Source: Bacillota bacterium (GTDB lineage: Bacteria > Bacillota_A > Clostridia > Lachnospirales > Lachnospiraceae). From it: a DNA stretch of 18,648 bases. Shown here one piece after another: positions 7,265 to 14,653 of this stretch (position 1 is its first letter; the number at the start of each line of letters is the position of its first letter). The notes under the pieces are model-generated. The model searched no databases. It saw nothing but the letters and a program-made list of their open reading frames with translations, and had not been told where the DNA came from. The stretch covers positions 1-18,648 of the forward strand of contig JAEZSL010000351.1 of the NCBI GenBank assembly GCA_023443925.1, read 5' to 3'. The position numbers were made by a program, and so were the translations under genes.

Positions 7265-7409
7265 AATTAATTCATCTAAATGCTATATGAATTGTAGGAT
7301 TTAAAAAGAAGCATGGAATCAACTTATTTCTTTACCTGCTGACCGCTTAATTAAACACGGTTATTTGTAAGGTACGGGAATAAGAAAATATAAAAACGGA
7401 GGTAATCTA
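7265..7409 (+). promoter_or_regulatory. Structured 5' leader of the ECF operon (possible cis-regulatory RNA)
   Basis: The leader can fold in two exclusive ways. TACCT (7333-7337) pairs with AGGTA (7370-7374), with GACCG/CGGTT (7341-7345, 7358-7362) nested inside. Alternatively TTACCT (7332-7337) pairs with AGGTAA (7400-7405), which lies in the ribosome binding site GGAGG (7398-7402). I do not recognise a known riboswitch class. ECF substrate-binding genes are often under riboswitch control, which is why the leader is worth listing. Confidence 0.35.
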
Positions 7410-7997
7410 ATGAAAGAAAAAAGTATCTTTAAAACAATCCTTGGTGTGTGGAATACCAAAACTGTTGTAGCAATCGCCATTGGTGCGGCCCTTTTTGGTG
7501 TATTGATGAATATCGGCGGAATTCCCATCTTTACCAACACAAAGTTAACAACAGCTATGATTGTGCCTGTAATTGTAGGCGCCCTGTTCGGCCCGGTACC
7601 GGCATTCGTAGCCTGCCTGGCAGGTAATACCATAGCGGACTTAATCGGCGGCTGGGGTTACTGGTTTGACTGGTCCATCGGTAACGGTGTATTAGGTTTT
7701 ATCGTAGGACTTCTTCCCCTTTACGGCGCTAAAATTGATGACGGTATCTTTAAAGTAAAGCATGCGGTTATCTATGTCATCACCTGTGTAATCGGCAATG
7801 CGCTGGCTTTTGGTATTGTAACCCCAATCTTTACCACACTTTTTTACGGCGGTGAGCTGGAAGTCACTTTTCTTCAATCTTTAACAGGCGGTATTGCCAA
7901 CACCGCGGTACTGACCATAATCGGTATCCCGATCCTCCTTGCACTTGCAAAATGGAATGCCCGGAACACAAATCTAACCCTGGATGAGAAAGAGTAA
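7410..7997 (+). CDS. ECF transporter S component (substrate-specific membrane subunit)
   Basis: A 195-aa membrane protein with about six hydrophobic helices, resembling the UPF0397-type S components that sit beside double-domain ECF ATPases. S components bind a vitamin or similar micronutrient and join the A-A-T energizing module. Visible segments include TVVAIAIGAALFGVLMNIGG (residues 18-37), NTKLTTAMIVPVIVGALFGP (43-62) and GNTIADLIGGWGYW in the middle, and GIVTPIFTTLF near 135-145. The substrate cannot be read from the sequence; no riboflavin, biotin or thiamine signature stands out. The start is fixed by GGAGG at 7398-7402. It is first in an operon with the ATPase, 9 bases downstream, and the T component. 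Confidence 0.88.
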   Translation: MKEKSIFKTILGVWNTKTVVAIAIGAALFGVLMNIGGIPIFTNTKLTTAMIVPVIVGALFGPVPAFVACLAGNTIADLIGGWGYWFDWSIGNGVLGFIVGLLPLYGAKIDDGIFKVKHAVIYVITCVIGNALAFGIVTPIFTTLFYGGELEVTFLQSLTGGIANTAVLTIIGIPILLALAKWNARNTNLTLDEKE

Positions 7998-8006
7998 TAA
8001 TTTATA

Positions 8007-9713
8007 ATGAAAAAACCAATTGTTGAATTTAAAGATTTTGGATTTCAATACAAATCACAAACTGGAGCAACCTTACATAACATTAATCTTACCATTTACC
8101 AAGGGGAAAAAGTACTGCTTTTAGGGCCCAGCGGAAGCGGAAAATCAACCTTGGTAAATTGTATAAACGGTTTGAATCCTTTTTCTTATGAAGGAACCAT
8201 TACCGGGTCCTGTAAAATTGCTGGCATTGAAACGAAAGATGCCAGCATTTTTGCATTAAGCAAAGTAGTGGGCACGGTACTTCAGGACTCCGACGCTCAG
8301 TTTGTAGGGCTTTCCGTGGGAGAAGATATTGCCTTTGCCCTGGAGAATGACAATGTACCCCGCAGGGAAATGCTCCCTAAAGTGCAAAAAGCCAGTGAAA
8401 CCGTAGGCATGGAGAACTTTCTGCTGCATGTACCCTATGAACTGTCCGGCGGACAAAAACAGAAAGTAGCTCTTGCCGGTGTGATACACGATAATGTGGA
8501 TCTGCTGATTTTTGACGAACCCTTAGCGGCCCTGGACCCCAAAATGGGTATGTATGCGGTGGACTTAATTGACCGCATCCAAAAGGAACAGGAGAAAACA
8601 GTACTGATTATCGAACACCGGCTTGAAGATGTCTTATACCGCCAGGTAGACCGGATTCTCCTGATGAATGAAGGACGCCTTGTATTTGACGGGGTACCCG
8701 ACGAATTGTTAGCTTCGGGGCTTTTACCGGAATACGGAATCAGAGAACCTCTTTATATTATGGCTATGAAATATGCAGGCTGCGCCTTTAACAAGAACAT
8801 GAATCTGTCCGATATATACGCCATGGACTTGGAACCTTTCCGGGAACCGCTGCTCAGGCAGCAGAGGCTGATCCTTAAAAAGTATGTTCCGAAACCTGGA
8901 AAGGAACTGCTGAAAGCAGAGCAGGTATCCTATTCCTACGGTAAGAATGAAGTTTTAAGAAACATATCCTTTACCATAAGGGAAGGCGAAAAAGTTGCCT
9001 TTGTGGGAAAAAACGGCGCCGGTAAAAGTACCATGGCAAAATTAATCTGCGGTATTATCCGCCCCACCAGAGGAACTATAGAGATTAACGGACAGAATTA
9101 TCTCAAGCTATCCATTAAAGAAATCGGTGAAAAAATCGGCTATGTTATGCAGAATCCAAATCAGATGCTGGTTAAGAGTGTTATCCGGGAGGAAGTGGAA
9201 CTGGCTCTTACACTTCGGGGAAAAAGCAAGGCAGAGATTGAGGAAGCCGTAAAAAGCACCCTGAAAATGTGCGGTTTATACGGAATGAGAAACTGGCCCG
9301 TATCGGCAGTCAGCTACGGACAGCGTAAACGGATTACCATCGCCTCCATGCTGGTATTAAAACCGGAAATTATTATATTGGATGAACCTACCGCCGGACA
9401 GGACTATTTTCATTATACGGAAATTATGAACTTTCTGGATGAACTAAATAAAGAATACGGCATTACCATTGTATTTATAACTCATGACATGCACCTGGCC
9501 ATCCAATATACGGACCGGGCTGTGGTATTTGCCGAAGGAGATTTGATTGCCGATGATTCTGTTTATAAAGTACTCTCGGATAATGAGATTATTGAAAAAG
9601 CAAATTTAAAACAGACCTCCTTGTATACCCTGGCAAAACGGCTGGACTTAAGTCCAGAAGAATATATTGAGCATTTTATAGCTTACGAAAGGACAATGAA
9701 AGAGCATGAATAA
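8007..9713 (+). CDS. ECF transporter ATPase with two fused ABC domains (A1-A2)
   Basis: A 568-aa cytosolic ATPase that powers the ECF transporter. Domain 1 has Walker A GPSGSGKST (40-48), Q-loop Gln93, signature LSGGQ (146-150), Walker B LLIFDE (166-171) and switch His204. Domain 2 has Walker A GKNGAGKST (334-342), Gln382, a changed signature VSYGQ (435-439), Walker B IIILDE (455-460) and His493. Both sites keep the hydrolysis residues; only the second signature departs from LSGGQ. No clear ribosome binding site precedes the ATG at 8007, which lies 9 bases after the S-component stop, so translation probably depends on coupling. The end overlaps the T component by 8 bases. Confidence 0.94.
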   Translation: MKKPIVEFKDFGFQYKSQTGATLHNINLTIYQGEKVLLLGPSGSGKSTLVNCINGLNPFSYEGTITGSCKIAGIETKDASIFALSKVVGTVLQDSDAQFVGLSVGEDIAFALENDNVPRREMLPKVQKASETVGMENFLLHVPYELSGGQKQKVALAGVIHDNVDLLIFDEPLAALDPKMGMYAVDLIDRIQKEQEKTVLIIEHRLEDVLYRQVDRILLMNEGRLVFDGVPDELLASGLLPEYGIREPLYIMAMKYAGCAFNKNMNLSDIYAMDLEPFREPLLRQQRLILKKYVPKPGKELLKAEQVSYSYGKNEVLRNISFTIREGEKVAFVGKNGAGKSTMAKLICGIIRPTRGTIEINGQNYLKLSIKEIGEKIGYVMQNPNQMLVKSVIREEVELALTLRGKSKAEIEEAVKSTLKMCGLYGMRNWPVSAVSYGQRKRITIASMLVLKPEIIILDEPTAGQDYFHYTEIMNFLDELNKEYGITIVFITHDMHLAIQYTDRAVVFAEGDLIADDSVYKVLSDNEIIEKANLKQTSLYTLAKRLDLSPEEYIEHFIAYERTMKEHE

Positions 9714-10560
9714 CCAGCTGCTAATCAATTTGATACCGGGTGATACCTGGCTCCATAAATTGACCGGAAAAACAAAGGTACGTACTTTCATCGTTCTTTT
9801 GGTTTATATCATTATGTCTTTTGATATCAGACTTTTACTGCCTCTTTTTATACTCAGTTTTACAGGGCTTATTTCCTTAAAACCGAAATGGAAGACTCTG
9901 AAGTACTTTTTTATCATTGCTATTATCATGAATTCCATTAATATCATACTATACTGGATGGTAAAACCGCAGTGCGGCAGTGACTGGTGCGGCGGCAGTA
10001 ATACGGTTTTATTGCAGTTTACAGAGCGGTATTTTGTTTCGGCAGAAACTATCTGGAATCTGTCCATACGGTTTTTTAAAATGATAACCTCACTGGTAGT
10101 ATCTTTGACCTTTATTCTCTCCATAACCCCGTCGGAGCTGGCAGCAGGGCTGTATTCGGTAAAGGTGCCTTATAAGATCGGCACCATATTTTCCATCGCT
10201 TTCCGTTATATCCCCGACATAGGAAGGGATTATGAAAATATTAAGGTGTCCTTGCAGGTAAGAGGGATTGAACTGGACCCAAAGAAAGCATCTGTCTTTA
10301 CCCGTTTAAAGCAGAATGTTCTGATTTTGGTGCCTCTTATCATCACTTCCTTTGACCGGGTCGGCAATATTGCCAATGCCATGGATTTAAGAGGTTATGG
10401 TAAGGGGAAGACCCGCACTTACTACAGTGAGCGGGAGGAGGAAAAAGCAGACCGGCTTATGAAAGTAATATACGGTCTGCTGTTAATATTTTGTATTTAC
10501 TGGATCATAACGCAGAATATCATGCCACAGCCGGCGAAGATGTGGTATCCGTTTTCATAA
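9706..10560 (+). CDS. ECF transporter T component (transmembrane coupling subunit)
   Basis: A 284-aa membrane protein that couples ATP hydrolysis to the S component. It has several hydrophobic helices, a long amphipathic cytosolic stretch (about 160-235), and both short arginine-glycine coupling motifs of T components: QVRG at 184-187 and DLRG at 227-230. A C-terminal helix spans about 251-270. The ATG at 9706 overlaps the ATPase stop (TAA 9711-9713), a sign of tight translational coupling. Two cysteines, Cys90 and Cys95, flank a short polar loop after the third hydrophobic stretch, an uncommon detail of unknown meaning. The S, A1-A2 and T genes make a dedicated (group I) transporter. Confidence 0.93.
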   Translation: MNNQLLINLIPGDTWLHKLTGKTKVRTFIVLLVYIIMSFDIRLLLPLFILSFTGLISLKPKWKTLKYFFIIAIIMNSINIILYWMVKPQCGSDWCGGSNTVLLQFTERYFVSAETIWNLSIRFFKMITSLVVSLTFILSITPSELAAGLYSVKVPYKIGTIFSIAFRYIPDIGRDYENIKVSLQVRGIELDPKKASVFTRLKQNVLILVPLIITSFDRVGNIANAMDLRGYGKGKTRTYYSEREEEKADRLMKVIYGLLLIFCIYWIITQNIMPQPAKMWYPFS

Positions 10561-10651
10561 CAGGTTTATAGATATACAGAAAATAATAGAATATAAAAAC
10601 CTCAGGACAATAAGAACCCAGGAATCGAAGAAGGGTAGCAGTATATATTTC

Positions 10652-10681
10652 TTGACAGGTAAAAAATCCGAACCCTAATTA
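10652..10681 (+). promoter_or_regulatory. Possible promoter before the M20 peptidase gene
   Basis: TTGACA at 10652-10657 is a perfect -35, but the -10 candidates 17-18 bp downstream (CTAATT, TAATTA) are poor. No terminator is visible in the 152-base gap after the T component, so readthrough from the ECF operon is also possible. Confidence 0.35.
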
Positions 10682-10712
10682 AACTCATTATATTTATATT
10701 TAAGGAGGCAGA

Positions 10713-12149
10713 ATGACAGAGATAAAAAGCAATCTTTTATTCCAGCCGGATAAGGATGAAAATTACGTCCCGGCTGCGAATACAGACAATACAATCTGGT
10801 CTAATTACCGTCAGGCTGTAATAAAGGGAATCTCCGAACTTGTTAAAATACCTACTTTATATGAAGAGGCAACGGTTACGGACGCCATGCCCTATGGCCG
10901 TAAGGTTAACACAGGACTGGAATGGCTGAAGGAAACAGCGTTAAAAGATGGTTTTGAAGTTTTAGAGTATGACGGTCACGCACTGGCAATTCGCATCAAA
11001 GGAGAAGCTGCCGGTAAGCGTATTGATGTGGTATCCCATGCGGATGTAGTGGAACCTGGTGAAGGCTGGAAGGAAGAGCCTTTTGGCGGCAGGATAACCG
11101 GGGATTTCATATACGGAAGAGGTACCCAGGATATGAAAGGCCCATTGATATTAACATATTACGCTCTGAAATACATAAAGGATCAAAACATACCCTGTAA
11201 AAATGAGCTTCGTATCGTGATCGGCGGCGATGAAGAACGGACAATGAATGATATCCGGTATTATGTTAAAAAAGCCGGAGAGCCGGATTTTGCATTTACC
11301 CCTGACGGGAAATTTCCTTTATCCTATGGGGAAAAGGGGGCTCTCATGTGGGTTATAACCGGTGAGATAAATACCTGCATAAAGGAACTAAACGGCGGTG
11401 TGCAGTGCAATGTGATAAGTCCCATGGCTACCGCCTGCTTAGAGAATTTGGAAGCGGAAGAAATCCTTTCCAGTTTGCTTAGCTGTTCCGGTTGTGCCGG
11501 GGAGGTGACAAAAGAAGGAGAGCTGCTGCGCATTACCGTCTATGGGAAAGCAGCCCATGCATCAGTACCGGAAATTGGGGTTAATGCCACGGTTATACTA
11601 CTGGAGATAATAAGCCGGGCAGTAAAGGATCCTCTTGCCGTACTGCTCTATAACTGCTTTCAGGATTCCTGGGGAAAAGGGGTTGATATTAATTATGACA
11701 TAGCACCCATGGGAAAACTCACCTTAAATCTGGGAATCCTGTCGATTAAGGAAAATCAGATATATGGGGAGATTGACTGCCGTTATCCTTATGGCATTAC
11801 TGGGGATATTTTAACCGGGAAGTTAAAGGATGCTCTGAAGTCCTTGACGGTGGAAATAAAATACGATGATAAACCGACCCTTGCCGATATAACCTCTTCT
11901 TATATAAAAGTACTTCTGAATACATACCGTGATATCACCGGGGATACCACTGCACTGCCCCTGATCAGCGGGGGAGTTACCTACGGTAAGGCAATGAAAA
12001 ATTGCGTTGCTTTCGGCCCTACAACAGAAGAGGAAATCTCTCTTGCCCATCAGGCAGATGAGAGAATTGAAATTAAAAAATTAGAAAAACTATTTGGAAT
12101 ATATAAGGAAGCTATACTGCGTCTTGCCCTGGAGCCGTTTGTGGATTAA
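10713..12149 (+). CDS. M20-family metallopeptidase (PepV/Sapep-like dipeptidase or amidohydrolase)
   Basis: A 478-aa cytosolic zinc-dependent hydrolase that should cleave a peptide or amide bond. The metal site of family M20 is complete: His109 (SHAD), bridging Asp140 (GTQDMKGP), Glu174/Glu175 (GGDEER, catalytic base and ligand), Asp198 (FTPDG) and His446 (LAHQADE). The lid domain has AAHASVPE at about 280-287, as in dimeric M20 enzymes. Its length and the HADVVEPGEGW segment fit the PepV/Sapep type more than DapE. The start has AAGGAGG at 10702-10708. It sits between the ECF transporter and a SAM hydrolase, suggesting that it acts on an imported amide-bearing compound; that is inference from context. 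Confidence 0.9.
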   Translation: MTEIKSNLLFQPDKDENYVPAANTDNTIWSNYRQAVIKGISELVKIPTLYEEATVTDAMPYGRKVNTGLEWLKETALKDGFEVLEYDGHALAIRIKGEAAGKRIDVVSHADVVEPGEGWKEEPFGGRITGDFIYGRGTQDMKGPLILTYYALKYIKDQNIPCKNELRIVIGGDEERTMNDIRYYVKKAGEPDFAFTPDGKFPLSYGEKGALMWVITGEINTCIKELNGGVQCNVISPMATACLENLEAEEILSSLLSCSGCAGEVTKEGELLRITVYGKAAHASVPEIGVNATVILLEIISRAVKDPLAVLLYNCFQDSWGKGVDINYDIAPMGKLTLNLGILSIKENQIYGEIDCRYPYGITGDILTGKLKDALKSLTVEIKYDDKPTLADITSSYIKVLLNTYRDITGDTTALPLISGGVTYGKAMKNCVAFGPTTEEEISLAHQADERIEIKKLEKLFGIYKEAILRLALEPFVD

Positions 12150-12230
12150 ATAAACAAATTGATTTAGTAAATTTGCAAGCAAGAGTATTCAGATGAAAAT
12201 TATCCATAATATAGAAAGGAATTATAAATC

Positions 12231-13076
12231 ATGCATGAAAAACCTATCTTAGTATTTCAGACGGATTTTACTTATAAAGAAGGTGCGGTCTGCTCTATGT
12301 ACGGAGTGGTGAAATCGGTAGACCGTACTTTGGAGATCTTTGACGGAACACATGAAATTCCTCATTTTGATACCTGGAGTGCTTCTTACCGCCTACACCA
12401 GTCCATGCATTTCTGGCCCAAGGGAACCATATTCGTATCGGTGGTGGACCCGGGGGTGGGAACTTCAAGAAAAGCCTGTATAGCGAAAACAAAGGATGGT
12501 TATTATGTAGTAACCCCGGATAATGGTGCCCTGACTCATATTATGAAATATGTAGGAATTGAGGAAATAAGGGAGATTGATGAGAGTATTAACAGGCTGA
12601 AATCAACGGTTGGCACCAGTATATTCCACGGACGTGACCTGTTCGGTTATTGTGCGGCAAGGCTGGCAGCCGGTCTTATCACTTACGAAGAGGTGGGACC
12701 GGTTTATTCCGTCAAGGATATTGTGGTTCACGAAATACATGAACCGGTGATAGAACCCGGCAAAGCCCAGGGAATCTTTGAAATTAGTGATCCTAACTTT
12801 GGAAACCTGTGGAGTAATATACCGGTGGAACAATTTTTAGAGAACGGATTCCAGTATGGAGAGCTTATTAAACTAAACATCTACCATAAAGATCTGCTGA
12901 TTCATCAAGAAACAGTCCCTTTTGCCAAGACTTTTGGTTATGTGAAACAAGGAGAGACGGTAGCATACACCAACGAACTGATGAAAGTCGGTGTAGCAAT
13001 CAGCATGGGTAATTTTATGGAAACTTATCACGTGGATTTCGGGTACGACTGGAAAGTAAAATTGGAAAAAATATAG
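12231..13076 (+). CDS. DUF62-family S-adenosylmethionine hydrolase (SAM hydroxide adenosyltransferase)
   Basis: A 281-aa protein of the DUF62 / fluorinase-like superfamily. Characterised members without the fluorinase insertion use water to split SAM into adenosine and methionine. The Asp-Arg-His triad of the hydrolases is present: Asp73 and Arg80 in VVDPGVGTSR, and His133 in FHGRDLFGY. The N-terminal TDF motif (Asp12) and TPDNGA at 95-100 match the nucleoside pocket. I see no extra loop of the fluorinase type, so halogenation is unlikely. The ribosome binding site AGAAAGGA (12213-12220) supports the ATG. It lies 81 bases after the M20 gene with no terminator between, and no terminator is obvious before the AT-rich region that follows. 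Confidence 0.92.
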   Translation: MHEKPILVFQTDFTYKEGAVCSMYGVVKSVDRTLEIFDGTHEIPHFDTWSASYRLHQSMHFWPKGTIFVSVVDPGVGTSRKACIAKTKDGYYVVTPDNGALTHIMKYVGIEEIREIDESINRLKSTVGTSIFHGRDLFGYCAARLAAGLITYEEVGPVYSVKDIVVHEIHEPVIEPGKAQGIFEISDPNFGNLWSNIPVEQFLENGFQYGELIKLNIYHKDLLIHQETVPFAKTFGYVKQGETVAYTNELMKVGVAISMGNFMETYHVDFGYDWKVKLEKI

Positions 13077-13170
13077 AATGGGTAAAGTTCTGGCCGAGAG
13101 AGCATGAAAGCATAAACTGTTGCATGTTAAAAAATTTTATTATCATTAATTGGTATTTTTTATGATATTA

Positions 13171-13188
13171 TGATTATATATATAATCA
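13171..13188. promoter_or_regulatory. Perfect 18-bp palindrome
   Basis: TGATTATATATATAATCA is self-complementary and lies at the start of the AT-rich region behind the SAM hydrolase gene. It contains TATAAT at 13181-13186. It could be an operator over a weak promoter or simply AT-rich chance. Confidence 0.35.
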
Positions 13189-13216
13189 AGATAGAAAAAC
13201 AGGGGGATAGTTGTTG

Positions 13217-13326
13217 TTATTACAGGTAAAAAACCATACCAAAACTTTATAATTTAACTACTAATACAGTCTTTAGATTTATTGAAGGCTGTATTTTTTT
13301 TACCTACATAATTATTACAGGTAAAA
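13217..13326 (+). repeat. Direct repeat TTATTACAGGTAAAA
   Basis: The 15-base sequence occurs at 13217-13231 and 13312-13326, 95 bases apart. Each copy is soon followed by an ACCATA..CC motif. The interval holds the terminator at 13263-13301, so a duplicated promoter or leader segment is possible. Confidence 0.6.
13263..13301 (+). terminator. Intrinsic terminator in the region after the SAM hydrolase gene
   Basis: AATACAGTCTT (13263-13273) pairs with AAGGCTGTATT (13285-13295) over 11 bp including one wobble, followed by an eight-T run. It may end the transcript of the SAM hydrolase gene or a very short transcript from the TATAAT at 13248-13253. Confidence 0.8.
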
Positions 13327-13373
13327 TATATACCATATACCAATTCTAAAATAATATACATAGAAGGTGAATA

Positions 13374-13415
13374 ATGAAACACGTAAAAGTATTAACGAAA
13401 ACATTCAGAGCTTAA
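13374..13415 (+). CDS. Possible 13-residue peptide MKHVKVLTKTFRA
   Basis: ATG at 13374 follows GAAGGTGA (13363-13370), a good ribosome binding site, and runs to TAA at 13413-13415. In the next frame an open stretch continues (ELKSYERANDTDEL, then YSPGKGTIVEYISP, stop near 13494), so a single frameshift would make a peptide of about 40 residues. It may be a broken small gene or a real leader peptide. I recognise neither half. Confidence 0.25.
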   Translation: MKHVKVLTKTFRA

Positions 13416-13475
13416 ATCCTATGAAAGAGCAAATGATACAGATGAACTTTATTCACCAGGTAAAGGGACTATAGT

Positions 13476-13502
13476 AGAATACATAAGTCCATAATGTATT
13501 CT
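13476..13502 (+). other. Hairpin within the orphan transcription unit
   Basis: AGAATACAT (13476-13484) and ATGTATTCT (13494-13502) form a perfect 9-bp stem with a 9-base loop. Together with the terminator at 13560-13612 it suggests a short structured RNA. Confidence 0.45.
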
Positions 13503-13559
13503 GGAAGGATTGAATATTCTACAAACTGCTAACGAAGTGAATTCTTAATAGAATATAAT

Positions 13560-13618
13560 AAAAAGCACATCCATTGTTTCTAAAATATATCGAGCTAATG
13601 AATGTGCTTTTTATTTTT
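13560..13618 (+). terminator. Intrinsic terminator before the HD gene
   Basis: AAAAAGCACAT (13560-13570) pairs perfectly with ATGTGCTTTTT (13602-13612), and CATT/AATG extends the stem past one mismatch. T-rich sequence follows. It ends whatever is transcribed from 13302 onward. Confidence 0.82.
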
Positions 13619-13638
13619 AGCTCTGTTAGACAAAAATA

Positions 13639-13709
13639 TTGATATTAAGCAAATATGTAATGTATAATATTACCATGCTGATGGTTCGTAATAGTTATCA
13701 ATTATGAAC
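13639..13709 (+). promoter_or_regulatory. Promoter and leader hairpin of the HD gene
   Basis: TTGATA (13639-13644) and TATAAT (13663-13668) with an 18-bp spacer make a good promoter. The leader that follows can form a 9-bp stem between GTTCGTAAT (13684-13692) and ATTATGAAC (13701-13709). Confidence 0.65.
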
Positions 13710-13743
13710 TATAGATTTTATATTTTGTGCAGGAGGTTCTCAG

Positions 13744-14253
13744 ATGAACAGAGTAGAAAAATTAAGGGAGTATGTTGATGAGGTTCTACTTAATAAAAAT
13801 AATGACAGAGACAGAAGAATGGCTTATGTTCATTTATACGGCGTAGCACAAGCATGTGCTTTAATTGCAAAAAAGAGAGGCGTTGACATTGAATTAGCGA
13901 TTATGGCAGGAATGCTTCACGATTTGTACACTTACAAGAGAAAAGATGAAGTGCGACATCTTGGAATGGATGCCATTCAAGAAGTAATAAAAAATCACCG
14001 AATAGATGGTCCAATTTATCTGCGTGAAGTATTAAACAAATTACTATTGACAACGGACGATGAAACTAACCTTATATGCACCGCCATACAAGGAGGTTAT
14101 GACGGAAAAGACGAGAAAATTTCGGATTTGGAAAAAGTCATAAATGATGCCAATATTATGCAATCTTATTTCTATAATCCTATCAGCCCTGAAATAAAGC
14201 TTGATAATAAAAGGGTAAATAGTTTATTGTCCGAATTTGGAATGCCCCTCTGA
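13744..14253 (+). CDS. HD-domain phosphohydrolase-like protein
   Basis: A 169-aa soluble protein with the metal-binding pattern of the HD superfamily: His30 (YVHLYGV), His59-Asp60 (MLHDLYTY) and a later Asp135 (VINDAN). Members are usually metal-dependent phosphohydrolases of nucleotides or related phosphoesters; the substrate here is unknown. The length fits a stand-alone HD domain, and I see no signalling or nucleic-acid-binding domain. The ATG is preceded by AGGAGG at 13731-13736 with a 7-base gap. The gene has its own promoter behind a terminator and looks more AT-rich in codon use than the transporter genes before it, which fits an acquired single-gene unit next to a type I toxin locus. 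No functional link to the toxin is shown. Confidence 0.8.
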   Translation: MNRVEKLREYVDEVLLNKNNDRDRRMAYVHLYGVAQACALIAKKRGVDIELAIMAGMLHDLYTYKRKDEVRHLGMDAIQEVIKNHRIDGPIYLREVLNKLLLTTDDETNLICTAIQGGYDGKDEKISDLEKVINDANIMQSYFYNPISPEIKLDNKRVNSLLSEFGMPL

Positions 14254-14308
14254 TAATAAGCATAATCTACAGTAAACTAATACAAAATATTTCACAATTG
14301 AGAATTGA

Positions 14309-14335
14309 AAAGGAGGAAAATTGCATCCCTCCTTT
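14309..14335 (+). terminator. Weak hairpin after the HD gene
   Basis: AAAGGAGG (14309-14316) and CCTCCTTT (14328-14335) form an 8-bp stem with an 11-base loop. Only three Ts follow, so termination would be modest. The left arm looks like a ribosome binding site, but no real frame follows it. Confidence 0.45.
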
Positions 14336-14409
14336 AATCATATCCATATACCAATATTATCTAACAGAGATTAATTAATATAAAAAGTTCAGCACATAAA
14401 CTATAAAAT

Positions 14410-14439
14410 TTTGGTATAAGTTTTAGTATATATACCAAA
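14410..14439. repeat. Inverted repeat TTTGGTATA / TATACCAAA
   Basis: A perfect 9-bp inverted repeat (14410-14418 and 14431-14439) with a 12-base spacer lies upstream of the toxin promoter. A shorter related dyad, GGTATATATATTACC, is at 14477-14491 against the toxin -10. Both could bind one regulator. Confidence 0.45.
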
Positions 14440-14491
14440 TCATAACCCCTTTATTCTAAAGGTATTAAGCTTATTCGGTATATATATTACC

Positions 14492-14543
14492 TATAATAAG
14501 TTTCCATTCCCTTTTCGGTAGTATTGAAGAAAAGGGGGGTGAT
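14492..14543 (+). promoter_or_regulatory. Toxin promoter -10 and sequestered ribosome binding site
   Basis: TATAAT is at 14492-14497, with only a weak -35. In the leader, CCCTTTTC (14509-14516) is fully complementary to GAAAAGGG (14529-14536), with two further wobble pairs. The right arm covers the ribosome binding site (GGGGGGTGAT, 14534-14543). Masking of the ribosome binding site is a known trait of type I toxin messages. Confidence 0.6.
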
Positions 14544-14548
14544 ACCAT

Positions 14549-14653
14549 ATGACAGTATTTGAAACCATAGCGTTAATGTTTAAGTTCGGTGTGTTTATCA
14601 TTGGGTTTATAACCTTGATTATAGCTATAATCAAATCAATTACAAAAAAATAG
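14549..14653 (+). CDS. Putative holin-like / type I toxin membrane peptide (Hol_Tox family)
   Basis: A 34-residue peptide: MTVFETIALMFKFGVFIIGF then a second hydrophobic run ending IKSITKK. It has a short polar N-terminus (VFETIALM), one membrane-spanning helix and a lysine tail. This is the pattern of the small putative holin-like toxins of Bacillota, where a ...YEAISLM... start and an IALIK-type end recur (recalled family pattern). The ribosome binding site is very strong in sequence but can be folded away. The stop codon lies in the left arm of an 11-bp hairpin that has a T-run only on the minus strand, and a minus-strand promoter lies about 90 bases downstream. These fit a membrane-damaging toxin controlled by a convergent antisense RNA. 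The gene is too short for standard gene callers. Confidence 0.75.
   Translation: MTVFETIALMFKFGVFIIGFITLIIAIIKSITKK

Noticed and set aside
7265..7409. A known riboswitch (SAM, TPP, FMN, cobalamin, purine or preQ1) in the ECF leader
   Set aside because: I looked for the conserved core motifs of these classes and could not place any. The leader is reported only as an unclassified structured region.
12231..13076. SAM-dependent fluorinase or chlorinase
   Set aside because: The Asp-Arg-His triad of the water-using hydrolases is present and no fluorinase-type insertion loop is visible, so halogenation is not supported.
13374..13494. A SCIFF-like RiPP precursor, from the MKHVKVL start
   Set aside because: The peptide has no cysteines, the frame is interrupted, and no radical SAM maturase is nearby, so the resemblance is limited to the first few residues.
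14321..14371. A 16-codon TTG-start frame behind GGAGG at 14312-14316
   Set aside because: The apparent ribosome binding site is the left arm of a perfect 8-bp hairpin, and the peptide has no recognisable features.
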